Notes under the pieces: model-generated
Seen by the model: only the letters and a program-made list of their open reading frames with translations
What the model was told of the DNA's origin: nothing
Database searches by the model: none
Shown here: positions 26,463 to 33,768 of the stretch, in pieces
Numbering within the stretch: position 1 is the first letter of the stretch
Layout of the letters: every line of letters starts with the position of its first letter
Made by a program: the position numbers and the translations under genes
Source: Candidatus Blautia merdipullorum
GTDB taxonomy: Bacteria; Bacillota; Clostridia; Lachnospirales; Lachnospiraceae
Direction of reading: 5' to 3'
NCBI GenBank assembly: GCA_019118685.1
Contig: DWYL01000243.1
Location: 1 to 35,178 of the forward strand
DNA length: 35,178 nt

Positions 26463-26783
26463 TCAATCTACCTCCTTTAAAATTTGTCTCCTCAGTGACT
26501 CCTGGATAAAGCGGTGCACATCGTCCTTTACTTTTTCTGCAGGTGCCTCATATTCTTCCAGGACTTTGGCAGTCACTTTTTCCTCTGAATTAGGTTCCAT
26601 AAATTGTTTCCACAGGAAAACCGCTGAATCATTAGGAGACATTACCGCATTGCTGATGGAAGATGCCTCTCCTATAGGAATAATGGCATATTCGCCTCCG
26701 ATCTGCCGTAAAACAAAGTCCTCACTGATCTGGTATCGTCTTTCCCTGTCTGCATCAGAGATTTTCTTCTCTTCCTCTTTCAA
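26463..26783 (-). CDS. PqqD-like RiPP recognition protein, cassette 2
   Basis: The 106-residue product matches the PqqD fold: YQISEDFVLRQIGGEYAIIP, then SPNDSAVFLWKQFM and a helical C-terminus ending RRQILKEVD. Its start codon is TTG at 26783, with an AGGAGAG ribosome site seven bases before it. The PqqD gene of cassette 1 also starts with TTG. It is the first gene of the transcript from the promoter at 26849-26878. The substrate gene follows after one base. Its N-terminal 18 residues are highly charged and differ from the cassette 1 protein, which could give leader specificity. Confidence 0.85.
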   Translation of the reverse strand: MKEEEKKISDADRERRYQISEDFVLRQIGGEYAIIPIGEASSISNAVMSPNDSAVFLWKQFMEPNSEEKVTAKVLEEYEAPAEKVKDDVHRFIQESLRRQILKEVD

Positions 26784-26848
26784 TACACATCTCTCCTCTG
26801 TTATTTATGCAACCATATAAATTCTGCCTCGAATAACTATTATATTTT

Positions 26849-26878
26849 AGTTTAGCACTTTAATTTACTAAAAGTCAA
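26849..26878 (-). promoter_or_regulatory. Promoter of cassette 2
   Basis: TTGACT (26873-26878), an 18-base spacer and an extended -10 (TGC then TAAACT, 26849-26854) occur on the minus strand, in the same context words (ACTTGAC, GTGCTA) as the cassette 1 promoter. A TATAAT at 26839-26844 is an alternative -10 but lacks a good -35. Confidence 0.6.
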
Positions 26879-26893
26879 GTTTTAATTCACTAA
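26859..26893. promoter_or_regulatory. Direct repeat flanking the -35 box of cassette 2 (possible operator)
   Basis: The 13-base sequences tttaatttactaa (26859-26871) and tttaattcactaa (26881-26893) differ at one base and are spaced 22 bases apart, two helical turns. The -35 box lies between them. A dimeric or tandem regulator could bind here. Confidence 0.5.
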
Positions 26894-26906
26894 CTTGCAT
26901 ATTTTT

Positions 26907-26921
26907 CACAGTTTTTTCACA
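26907..26921. promoter_or_regulatory. Shared upstream motif, copy 2
   Basis: The sequence cacagttttttcaca is identical to that at 24530-24544 and lies 28 bases upstream of the -35 box. Here it is part of a local repeat (ttttttcacag twice). Confidence 0.4.
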
Positions 26922-27238
26922 GTTTATCGGGACTAATATAAAGGTATCACATCTCTTTTCCTTATATATCATAATCCAGCCACAGATGACATGTTTTATA
27001 AAAATCTTTTCCATGGCTTTTGCTATACCTTATATATTTTTATATATACAAATTATTTTAAGGGGAAAATTTTGAGGATTGTAGAAACACCAGTGCAGGG
27101 CAACCCAGTATCATAGAAAGTGAAAAATCTTTTGCCTTTAACGTTACAATACTGCAAAAACATGAATCATTCTGTTGTCCGATATGATATGATAAAGGCA
27201 GGAAATATTTCTATGCCGCAAGATAGGAGGGAATCGCT

Positions 27239-27418
27239 ATGACCAAACTGGGAGAGATGATCTGGGATGATGGAGTTGAGCAGGGCAAGCAGATGGCTGC
27301 TGAGCGTTACAGCAGGCTTATTCTGCTGCTGAGCAAAGAGCAAAAAGAAGATCTGATCATTAAAGCTGCCTCAGACCCTGAGTACCGGGAAGAATTGTAT
27401 AAAAAATACAATCTCTGA
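27239..27418 (+). CDS. Small protein, likely remnant of an Rpn/PD-(D/E)XK nuclease family C-terminus
   Basis: This 59-codon plus-strand ORF starts at ATG 27239 with AGGAGG eight bases upstream and an in-frame stop just before it. The product, beginning MTKLGEMIWDDGVEQGKQ and ending in YREELYKKYNL, resembles the charged C-terminal tail of Rpn-type recombination-promoting nuclease/transposase proteins common in Lachnospiraceae. The nuclease domain is missing, so it is either a leftover of a decayed gene or a separately expressed small protein. It is the only plus-strand gene I accept in the window. Confidence 0.5.
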   Translation: MTKLGEMIWDDGVEQGKQMAAERYSRLILLLSKEQKEDLIIKAASDPEYREELYKKYNL

Positions 27419-27451
27419 TGCTCCTGATCAAATCTGCTGCATTTAGATAGC

Positions 27452-27572
27452 AAAGAAATCCTTCTGTATTTGACCCTTGACTTGCTGCTCCCGGGAATCA
27501 ATCCGGCATGGGTTTAGGGCTTCCGGCACTTGGCAGGTAAGCGTCGGCGTATAATACAGAAGGATTTTCTTT
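27452..27572. repeat. Inverted-repeat element of about 121 bp
   Basis: The arm aaagaaatccttctgtatt (27452-27470) is the reverse complement of aatacagaaggattttcttt (27553-27572) apart from one extra T. About 82 GC-richer bases lie between. It may be a miniature mobile-element-like sequence or a structured RNA. No target duplication is evident. It may also act as terminator for the nucleotidyltransferase gene ending at 27588. Confidence 0.5.
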
Positions 27573-27587
27573 TATGAACTCAATTTT

Positions 27588-28838
27588 CTACCGTATGATC
27601 TTATATTTTTTCAGCAGTTCGATCCGCTGGTTTCCGATAGCGATGCTTTCTTTGGCGTCGTTATTTTTTGTTCCCTGGGTTTCTTTCATGTAGTTCAGGA
27701 TCCTGCTTCCCCAGGCGGCAGGGAGGAGGAAAGGATATTTTTCCAGATAGGTATACTTTCCTGCCATGTATTCTTTATCCGGGAACAGGGAGCTGGCCAG
27801 GGAGCCCTTGGCTTTTTTCCCTTTTTTCTCATCGGTTACCGCCGCAAGGGTCATGTTGCTGCTGTGTTTTCGGCTCAGGCTGGAGTCTCCGAAGACCCCG
27901 CCCTGGAGAAGATCGTCCAGAAGGGCTTCTCCGTCTGCCTCTTCCTGCTGCCACAGGGCTGGATAGCAGGCCTGTTCTTTATCAAAGTTCAGATATTTCT
28001 CTCCGATGTGGAAAAGGGCTGCGGTAAAGTTCTCTCCGTGGATCTTCTGGCATGCCTGGTACAGATATTCCCAGTCAATCTCAGATCCGTATGTATTGGC
28101 ATAGATCACAATGTCGCACACCTGGCGGATGCCGAATCCGCTGTGAAGGAAATGTTTAAAGGCGTGGAGGATCAGGTACAGAAGGTGATCTGTATGGCCC
28201 ATGGTATAAACGGGAACTCCCTGGATCTCGGTCTGAATTTTTCTCTGGAAAACATCCCGGAACATTTCGTTCAGTTCTCCGTAAGCCTCTGACTGGGAGG
28301 GAAACAGTTCTTTATGGAGCTCTATGTGAAGGAGCCCTCCTTTTTTATAATAGGGAACCTCCCCTTCCTTCTCCGGATCTTTCTCTGGTTCCAGATAGTC
28401 CATGGCGTTTTCTCTGAACACCTGGTCGCAGAGAAGGAATTGTTCCGGAGGGATCAGTACGTCTTCATCCCCTGAAGCCCGGTAATCCGGCTCCCGGTAC
28501 ATTTCCCGGCAGATGATTCCTTTTACCACAACGGGTGTAAGGTCTTTTTCCAGGAGTCTGGAATAAAGGGAGAGGAATTCTGCGGTTTTTCTCCCCTGGA
28601 CCATGACCTGCTGGATCATTCTGTGCTTCAGGTAGTCTTTCTGACTCTCCGGCATAGACTGGAAGGCCGGGCAGGCATAGACTGCCTCGTAGATCATAGG
28701 GAGGATCTGATGCTGGATGGCCAGATCAAAAAGGGTTCCCCATTCTTCCGGGGAGACTCCTGATTCCCACTGGACTTTTTCTCCTTCCAGAAAGCTTTTC
28801 AGGGCTTCTAATAATCGTTTTTTTATATTTTCGTTCAT
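27588..28838 (-). CDS. Uncharacterised nucleotidyltransferase (PF14907-like)
   Basis: This 415-residue protein has the motif VVVKGIICREMYREP-DYRASGDEDVLIPPEQ around residues 97-127. Its Gly-Asp-x-Asp pair fits the catalytic Asp residues of the nucleotidyltransferase family seen in lasso and other RiPP clusters (for example paeninodin). A His-containing helical region follows (DHLLYLILHAFKHFLHSGFG). The ORF can be extended to an ATG at 28901. I prefer 28838 (MNENIKKRLL), which has GGAAAGAGAAG upstream, while 28901 has no ribosome site. It lies between cassette 2 and the regulator gene. A tailoring role on the substrate proteins is plausible but not shown. Confidence 0.72.
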   Translation of the reverse strand: MNENIKKRLLEALKSFLEGEKVQWESGVSPEEWGTLFDLAIQHQILPMIYEAVYACPAFQSMPESQKDYLKHRMIQQVMVQGRKTAEFLSLYSRLLEKDLTPVVVKGIICREMYREPDYRASGDEDVLIPPEQFLLCDQVFRENAMDYLEPEKDPEKEGEVPYYKKGGLLHIELHKELFPSQSEAYGELNEMFRDVFQRKIQTEIQGVPVYTMGHTDHLLYLILHAFKHFLHSGFGIRQVCDIVIYANTYGSEIDWEYLYQACQKIHGENFTAALFHIGEKYLNFDKEQACYPALWQQEEADGEALLDDLLQGGVFGDSSLSRKHSSNMTLAAVTDEKKGKKAKGSLASSLFPDKEYMAGKYTYLEKYPFLLPAAWGSRILNYMKETQGTKNNDAKESIAIGNQRIELLKKYKIIR

Positions 28839-28979
28839 AAGTATCTTCTCTTTCCTGCTAAATTTTTTACAATGCTTTTCTCGATTTCCAATATTTTCCA
28901 TTCCATATGGCGAAAAAAATACAGCCCGGAATCTTCTCTTTTTTAAAAATTTTCCGGTGTCTGATTAAATTTTAGCATG

Positions 28980-29023
28980 AAAAAAAGAGGAACACCTCAT
29001 ACTCAGGTATGAGATATCCCTCT
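28980..29023 (-). terminator. Rho-independent terminator after the LuxR-type regulator gene
   Basis: On the minus strand AGAGGGATATCTCATAC pairs with GTATGAGGTGTTCCTCT around a four-base loop, with a central mismatch, followed by about seven T. A T-run on the plus-strand side could make it bidirectional. It begins 15 bases after the stop at 29038. Confidence 0.85.
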
Positions 29024-29037
29024 GATTTTTTAGAGAT

Positions 29038-31401
29038 TTATAAAAATCCCTTCTCCCGGCCTTTTTCTACAGCCTGGAGTCTGGTAGAAACCCCTAATTT
29101 CTTATAAATGTTATAGATATGGCTTTTCACCGTAGGAAGCTTTATGTTCATCTCCCTGCTGATCTCTCCGTTGGTGCAGCCCTGCTTCAGGTACTGAAGG
29201 ACCATCTGTTCTGTGAGAGTAAGCTTTTCCGCCGGATAAGCTTCTTTTTCTTCTTTCTTTGTCCCGGGATAGCGGGCCTGGCTTTTCTTGGCTTTCCGCA
29301 GGATATAGTCCAGCCAGTCCTTATAGGGCATGTTTTTTACATTGCCGTATTTATATTTTTTCTTGATCCGCACCGGCTCCTGGCGGCTTTTCTCCAGGAA
29401 CCGGAGGTAATCCTCCAGCAGCTCCCGGCCCTTGGGGCCGTATCCGGTAAAGATCCTTACATACCGCCAGGGCTCTGCTGCCTGGATCGCCTCTGCCGTC
29501 CATCTGAGAGACTCTGCTTCCCTTCCCCTGGCCTTTTCCACCATGGCCATCTGGAAAAGAGATTCTGCCCGGTATTTCCAGATGTGATTCCCCTGGAAGA
29601 AAGGGATCAGGATCTTCAGTGCCTTTTCCGCCTGGATATAATTCTCCAGATACAGGTGGATCTTTACCTGGGCCGCCATGTGAAAACAGGTCTTTCCCCA
29701 CTTGTTTTCAATATCTCCCCCTGTATCTCTCAGCCAGCGGAGCATATCCTCCTTTTCCCCCCACTTGGCCTCGGAAAGATAATAAAGGGCGGTGGTATTA
29801 TACCGGCATACCTCTGACTCTTCTTTTTTTAGATCCTCCACCGTATCCTCCAGAGCCCTCTGAACCTGATTCTTCCCTTCCTCTCCCTCTGCAAAGAGGT
29901 AGAGAAGAAACAATTTTCCCAGCCGCAGCTGCCAGGGGCTTTCCGGCCCGATCTCCCGGAGCACTTCTTCCAGCTCCTGGGGCTGGATCCGGTCGGTCTG
30001 GAAATCATACTCCAGCTTTGCAAGGCGGTAGGCCAGATAAGTCTCCGGGGCCAGCCTTTCCTGCCACAGTTTTTCCCAGGCCCTGACTTCTTCCCTGGTC
30101 CCGGCAAACAGAGGCGTCAGATCCCGGATCCCGCTGAGATAGGAAAAGGATTCCCCCAGTATGTAATATAGCCTCAGCCTTCTGCCAGGCTCTGTCAGTT
30201 CCTCCGTCAGCTCCATCCACTCTCTGGTCTCTACGAAGGGGTTCACATAGGAGATATTCAGGAAAACCTCTCTCCACTTTTCCAGATCCTTTCCTGTCCG
30301 CTCTGCTTCCTGCCACAACAGCCAGGCTTTCCGGTAATACTTCTCCATCCTTCCCCATTTCTGGCTGAAATAGACCTCCATCCATTTCAGGAAAAAAAGC
30401 TCCGGTTTCTCCTCCTCTCTCTTATCCAGAGAAAGGTTCAGCCCTCCGGGCAGAAAGGACAGCCGGTCATAATTCCTCACCAAAAATTCCTGATACTCTG
30501 CCTCGCCGGAGATGCTCCTGCAGCATTCCAGAGCCTCGCTGATATAGCCATGCTCTTCATACCACCTTACCGCCTTCCTCCCTGTCTCCTGTTCCGGGCT
30601 TTTCCTCAGCGCCCGGCGGATCACCGGATGGACTCTCCAGAAATTCCGCCAAGGCACATAGCTCATGATCCCGCTGGCAAAAAGGCGCTCCTCAGTCTCC
30701 TCATCATGGTCTCTCCAGAGGATCTCTTCCAGTTCCCTTTCCAGCCTGGGGCAGAAAGCCCTTTCCATAAGAAATTTCTGTTCTTTCTCAGACAGGATCC
30801 CCAGAATCCTGTCCCCCACATATTTCCGTATCTCGTACCGGCTGCACAGCTCTTCAGGACTCCATTTCTCCGGAAGCTGCCTCTGGATCCGGGCCATCAG
30901 GGCGATACACCCTGCCCAGCCTCTGGTAAGCCGGTAGGTCTCTCCTCTGTCCAGAACGCTTCCCACAGCCTTCAGATAACGATAAGTCTCCGCCTCTGTA
31001 AACCAGAAGCTCTCCGGATAGACCATTTCCATAGCTCCGTTCCAGAGAAATTCCAGCAAGGCCTCCGGCACGATCCCGTCAGCGGCAAAAATCACCTTGT
31101 CCCCTTTGGGCATCCTCCGGAAAAAATCCCAGAGCTTCTCAGTAAGTCCCGGATATTCCCTGACCTCCAGCTTCCGCACCAGATACCAGGTGCAGCTTTT
31201 TCCCTCGCCGGGCACAGACGGCTCCAGTTCTTCAGCAAAGCAGATCTTCCCCTCCGCCTCCGGATGATTCTTCAAAAGTGTCCTCACCATGGTCTTTTTC
31301 CCTATGCCCGGCATCCCGCACAGGCAGATCACAGACTTCCTCTTCAAAAGTTCTTCCACTGATCCTGTTTTATCAATTATGATCTCTGTTTCTATACTCA
31401 T
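29038..31401 (-). CDS. MalT/LuxR-type large regulator (STAND ATPase plus HTH)
   Basis: The 787-residue protein has an N-terminal nucleotide-binding region (VICLCGMPGIGKKTMVRTLL, about 24-43) and a long helical repeat region. A C-terminal LuxR HTH (LTLTEQMVLQYLKQGCTNGE, then MNIKLPTVKSHIYNIYKKLG) covers about the last 65 residues. MalT-type regulators bind DNA after sensing a ligand through the repeat domain. The Walker A motif is unusual: the residue directly after the invariant Lys35 is Lys, where Ser or Thr normally contacts magnesium, and Thr comes one later. The ATG is only three bases after GGAGG and lies inside the end of the PqqD gene. It probably controls one or more of the nearby cassettes. 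Confidence 0.82.
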   Translation of the reverse strand: MSIETEIIIDKTGSVEELLKRKSVICLCGMPGIGKKTMVRTLLKNHPEAEGKICFAEELEPSVPGEGKSCTWYLVRKLEVREYPGLTEKLWDFFRRMPKGDKVIFAADGIVPEALLEFLWNGAMEMVYPESFWFTEAETYRYLKAVGSVLDRGETYRLTRGWAGCIALMARIQRQLPEKWSPEELCSRYEIRKYVGDRILGILSEKEQKFLMERAFCPRLERELEEILWRDHDEETEERLFASGIMSYVPWRNFWRVHPVIRRALRKSPEQETGRKAVRWYEEHGYISEALECCRSISGEAEYQEFLVRNYDRLSFLPGGLNLSLDKREEEKPELFFLKWMEVYFSQKWGRMEKYYRKAWLLWQEAERTGKDLEKWREVFLNISYVNPFVETREWMELTEELTEPGRRLRLYYILGESFSYLSGIRDLTPLFAGTREEVRAWEKLWQERLAPETYLAYRLAKLEYDFQTDRIQPQELEEVLREIGPESPWQLRLGKLFLLYLFAEGEEGKNQVQRALEDTVEDLKKEESEVCRYNTTALYYLSEAKWGEKEDMLRWLRDTGGDIENKWGKTCFHMAAQVKIHLYLENYIQAEKALKILIPFFQGNHIWKYRAESLFQMAMVEKARGREAESLRWTAEAIQAAEPWRYVRIFTGYGPKGRELLEDYLRFLEKSRQEPVRIKKKYKYGNVKNMPYKDWLDYILRKAKKSQARYPGTKKEEKEAYPAEKLTLTEQMVLQYLKQGCTNGEISREMNIKLPTVKSHIYNIYKKLGVSTRLQAVEKGREKGFL

Positions 31402-31720
31402 CTTCCTCCATTGTCAATATACCGTTCCTCCTCAGAAGATCCAGAAATTCCCGGATCTCCCTTACCGCTCTCTCTTCTTCCACCTCATACTGGGCCAGCA
31501 CAGAAGCAAGAAGCTCCTGAAAATCCGCCCCTCTCTCCAGTTCCTTCCACAGCGCCGCCCCTACTTCATTGACCGTAAGGAGCCCTTCCTGGACGGGGGC
31601 TCTTTTTCCGGTGGGGATGATCACATATTCTCCTGCCATTTCTCTCAGGATAAAGTCTTTCTCGAGGTTCATATCCTTCGTTCCTCCTGGGCCGGAGAAA
31701 AACTCCTCCGGCAGACTCAT
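31373..31720 (-). CDS. PqqD-like protein without an adjacent substrate
   Basis: The C-terminal 99 residues match PqqD: MNLEKDFILREMAGEYVIIP, then LLTVNEVGAALWKELER and REFLDLLRRNGILTMEEDEY. I place the start at ATG 31720, with GTGAGGA just upstream (115 residues). ATG 31672, with AGGAGG ten bases before it, would give 99 residues and is a good alternative. It overlaps the start of the regulator gene by 29 bases and follows the metallophosphoesterase gene by 28 bases. No substrate or radical SAM gene is next to it. It may serve the third cassette upstream, which lacks its own PqqD in the window. Confidence 0.8.
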   Translation of the reverse strand: MSLPEEFFSGPGGTKDMNLEKDFILREMAGEYVIIPTGKRAPVQEGLLTVNEVGAALWKELERGADFQELLASVLAQYEVEEERAVREIREFLDLLRRNGILTMEEDEYRNRDHN

Positions 31721-31748
31721 GACTGTCCTCACCGTTATTTTCTCTTTT

Positions 31749-32630
31749 TTACACTGTAATATGCAGAACCGCGATCTCCGGCGGATTGTTAAATCTTGGC
31801 AGCGCCTTTTTATTAGTTCCCAGACCGCTGGTAACAAAAAGCTGTATCTTGTCCTTCTGGTACAGTCCATGGACGTAATCAGGAAACCATCCCTGATCTC
31901 CCCCATAAAGACCTCCCAGGAAAGGCACCACAACCTGGCCGCCGTGGTCATGGGCGCTGACCACCAGATCCACATCCCACACCTGGCTGGTATCCCCGAA
32001 GACAAAACTGTCCGGTCTGTGAGACATCATAATCTTCACACGGTCCGTATCCTGAAACTCCTCCAGAAACTCCCGGACATCTGCCGGAGCGTCATCAGCC
32101 TCATTATATCCGCTCTTAGGATCGGTGCCAAAGGCATAGGCATACAGGCCGCCCAGCCTGATCTCCACGCCTCCGGCCTCCAGGTCCGCATATTCCTGAT
32201 CCAGCACCACAGCCCCGGCGTCCGTCAGTTCCTGGATCAGATCCTTATTACCCCGGGCTATATAATCTTCCTCATGATTTCCCAGCGCATAATATATAGG
32301 CGCCACATCCTTCAGCTTCTGGATCAACGTCACCGGCACCCTGGCAGACTCGGAATCACTGTTCAGCATATCCCCATCCATAAGGATCAGATCCGGCTCT
32401 ATCTCCGAAATTTTCTCCGCCAGCTCCTGGTTCTCCTCGCCAAACTCATGGTCATGAAGATCCCCGATCACAACCACCTTCAGCTCCTTCCCTTCCTGGC
32501 CCAGAGTCACCGTATAATCCTCCACGGTCAAAAGGTTATAAGAAATCCACAGGCTGGCTGCAACGTAGATCACAAGAGCCGCCGCAAAAACAAACAATAG
32601 GATCAAGATTCTTTTCTTCTTTCTGCTCAT
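31749..32630 (-). CDS. Membrane-anchored metallophosphoesterase
   Basis: The 293-residue protein has an N-terminal Arg/Lys tail and one membrane helix (about 9-31). A calcineurin-like phosphoesterase domain follows with VVIGDLHDHEFG (D-x-H), LILMDGDMLN (G-D), YYALGNHEEDY (G-N-H-E) and VVSAHDHGGQ. Two metal ions would be bound and phosphoester or pyrophosphate bonds hydrolysed, on the outer face of the membrane if the helix is a signal anchor. The ORF begins at TTG 32636 followed by two ATGs. The second ATG (32630) has GGGGG seven bases upstream. Clustering with PqqD and HprK-like genes invites the idea that it removes phosphate from the phosphorylated substrate. Confidence 0.82.
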   Translation of the reverse strand: MSRKKKRILILLFVFAAALVIYVAASLWISYNLLTVEDYTVTLGQEGKELKVVVIGDLHDHEFGEENQELAEKISEIEPDLILMDGDMLNSDSESARVPVTLIQKLKDVAPIYYALGNHEEDYIARGNKDLIQELTDAGAVVLDQEYADLEAGGVEIRLGGLYAYAFGTDPKSGYNEADDAPADVREFLEEFQDTDRVKIMMSHRPDSFVFGDTSQVWDVDLVVSAHDHGGQVVVPFLGGLYGGDQGWFPDYVHGLYQKDKIQLFVTSGLGTNKKALPRFNNPPEIAVLHITV

Positions 32631-32669
32631 CATCAAGCCCCCTTAATCATCGTGTTCCCCTCTGGGCAT

Positions 32670-32698
32670 ATCATAATAAGTTCTATGAAAAAAAGCAA
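32670..32698 (-). promoter_or_regulatory. Candidate promoter for the phosphoesterase-PqqD-regulator operon
   Basis: TTGCTT (32693-32698), a 17-base spacer and TATGAT (32670-32675) occur on the minus strand. The -35 directly abuts the large palindrome and its T-run, so the terminator of cassette 3 and this promoter overlap. Confidence 0.45.
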
Positions 32699-32846
32699 GG
32701 GGCTGCCGCATTAATCAAAATCGAGAATATTTATACATTTTATTGCTCAGTCTGCGCTGCTTTGAGCCTATGGTCTCAAAGCTATGCTCGACAAATTCGC
32801 ATAAAATGGATAAATATTCCTGACATATGTTTAATGCGACAGCCCC
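32699..32846. repeat. Large palindrome (about 148 bp), terminator-like on the minus strand
   Basis: The ends ggggctgccgcattaa (32699-32714) and ttaatgcgacagcccc (32831-32846) are complementary except one G-U pair. Inside, tatttatacattttat (about 32729-32743) is matched by ataaaatggataaatattc (32801-32819). A central hairpin pairs gctttgag (32759-32766) with ctcaaagc (32775-32782). On the minus strand it is followed by TTGC and a run of seven T (A32688-32694). It would terminate transcripts from the HprK-like gene ending at 32896, but it is much longer than a typical terminator. Confidence 0.75.
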
Positions 32847-32895
32847 CTGGGTGTCCTTGGTATTCCTGATCTTTTCCAGATCTATGATATTTCCT

Positions 32896-33768
32896 TTATA
32901 GTTTGTCTATTTCTCTTTTTAATACTGCTGCAGCCTCTGCCTCTGGTCTGCATTTCAACAGGTACACCGGAATGTTTGCAAGCATATCGTCAAATAAATC
33001 CAGTCCCTGATTCACTTTATCCTTGTCCCATTGAGGCAGCACCAGATTTTCATACATTCTCTGGAAACCTTCTAAAGGCGTTAAAAGGCGCACTTCATTT
33101 TCTTCCGCCTGCTGAAGGACTACGATCGCACGTATAGGCACATCCCTGTTGATATATTCCCCGGAACTTCCGCACCAGGGCATACCGTATCCCGTCCAGA
33201 TGCCGTTCTTTTTACGGCAAAGAGAACGGTCGCCATTAATAATCAGCCCGCGGTAGTTGTCCCTCCAGAAATGGGCATGAGTGGATTTTCCGGTACCGGA
33301 TGGGGCGGAAAGGATGATTCCTTTGCCATCGTATTCCATAAGGGCACCGTGGATAACCAATGCTTCCTTTTGAAGCAAGCAAAAAGGCAAGAGTCTCCCT
33401 AGCATCTCAAAGGTGAAAATACCATGTGTTTTCGTATAATCATTTAGAACAATTATCGCTTTCCAGTTATGCCAGATAAGAGTGCTGAATACTATTTCCT
33501 TTTTCTTATTCCATAGTATATACAGAATACCCTTCTTGCATTTCCGAAATTCATAGTGAACAGAAAACATTTTACCGCTATAAATAATAGGAAAATCTGG
33601 TATCCAATTTTGTAAATTTTCCCTTTTTATAAAATAAAACCTAAATCGGATATCCGCATTTTGATTTGATATACAAAAGGCATTATATTTATATGGAATT
33701 TGAAAAATATTTTTTGAAATCAGTCGTGAATCATAATGGAAAACAATGTCCGCAATTTTTAAATACAT
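32896..33768 (-). CDS. HPr-kinase-like protein kinase, cassette 3
   Basis: This 290-residue paralogue of the protein at 21609 has the P-loop IILSAPSGTGKSTHAHFW (about 151-168), IINGDRSLCRK with Asp180, and the conserved block GYGMPWCGSSGEYINRDVPI. The N-terminal domain (130 residues) is distinct. The ATG follows the TAA stop of the substrate gene with no gap, so the two are tightly coupled. The substrate gene again encodes a protein ending in Ser. HprK-like enzymes of lasso-peptide clusters modify a C-terminal Ser, which is the basis for the proposed function. A large palindrome follows the gene. Confidence 0.8.
   Translation of the reverse strand: MYLKIADIVFHYDSRLISKNIFQIPYKYNAFCISNQNADIRFRFYFIKRENLQNWIPDFPIIYSGKMFSVHYEFRKCKKGILYILWNKKKEIVFSTLIWHNWKAIIVLNDYTKTHGIFTFEMLGRLLPFCLLQKEALVIHGALMEYDGKGIILSAPSGTGKSTHAHFWRDNYRGLIINGDRSLCRKKNGIWTGYGMPWCGSSGEYINRDVPIRAIVVLQQAEENEVRLLTPLEGFQRMYENLVLPQWDKDKVNQGLDLFDDMLANIPVYLLKCRPEAEAAAVLKREIDKL

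Larger units (their letters stand above)
26784..27238. other. 455-base AT-rich intergenic region
   Basis: This stretch holds the cassette 2 promoter, direct repeats and shared motif (26849-26921). The remainder, 26922-27224, is AT-rich with no coding potential I can support and ends at the ribosome site (AGGAGG, 27225-27230) of the small plus-strand ORF. No clear promoter for that ORF was found. Confidence 0.5.

Noticed and set aside
31373-32005. A 210-residue version of the orphan PqqD-like protein
   Set aside because: The N-terminal half is an out-of-frame read of the phosphoesterase gene; only the last 99-115 residues show PqqD features and a ribosome site.
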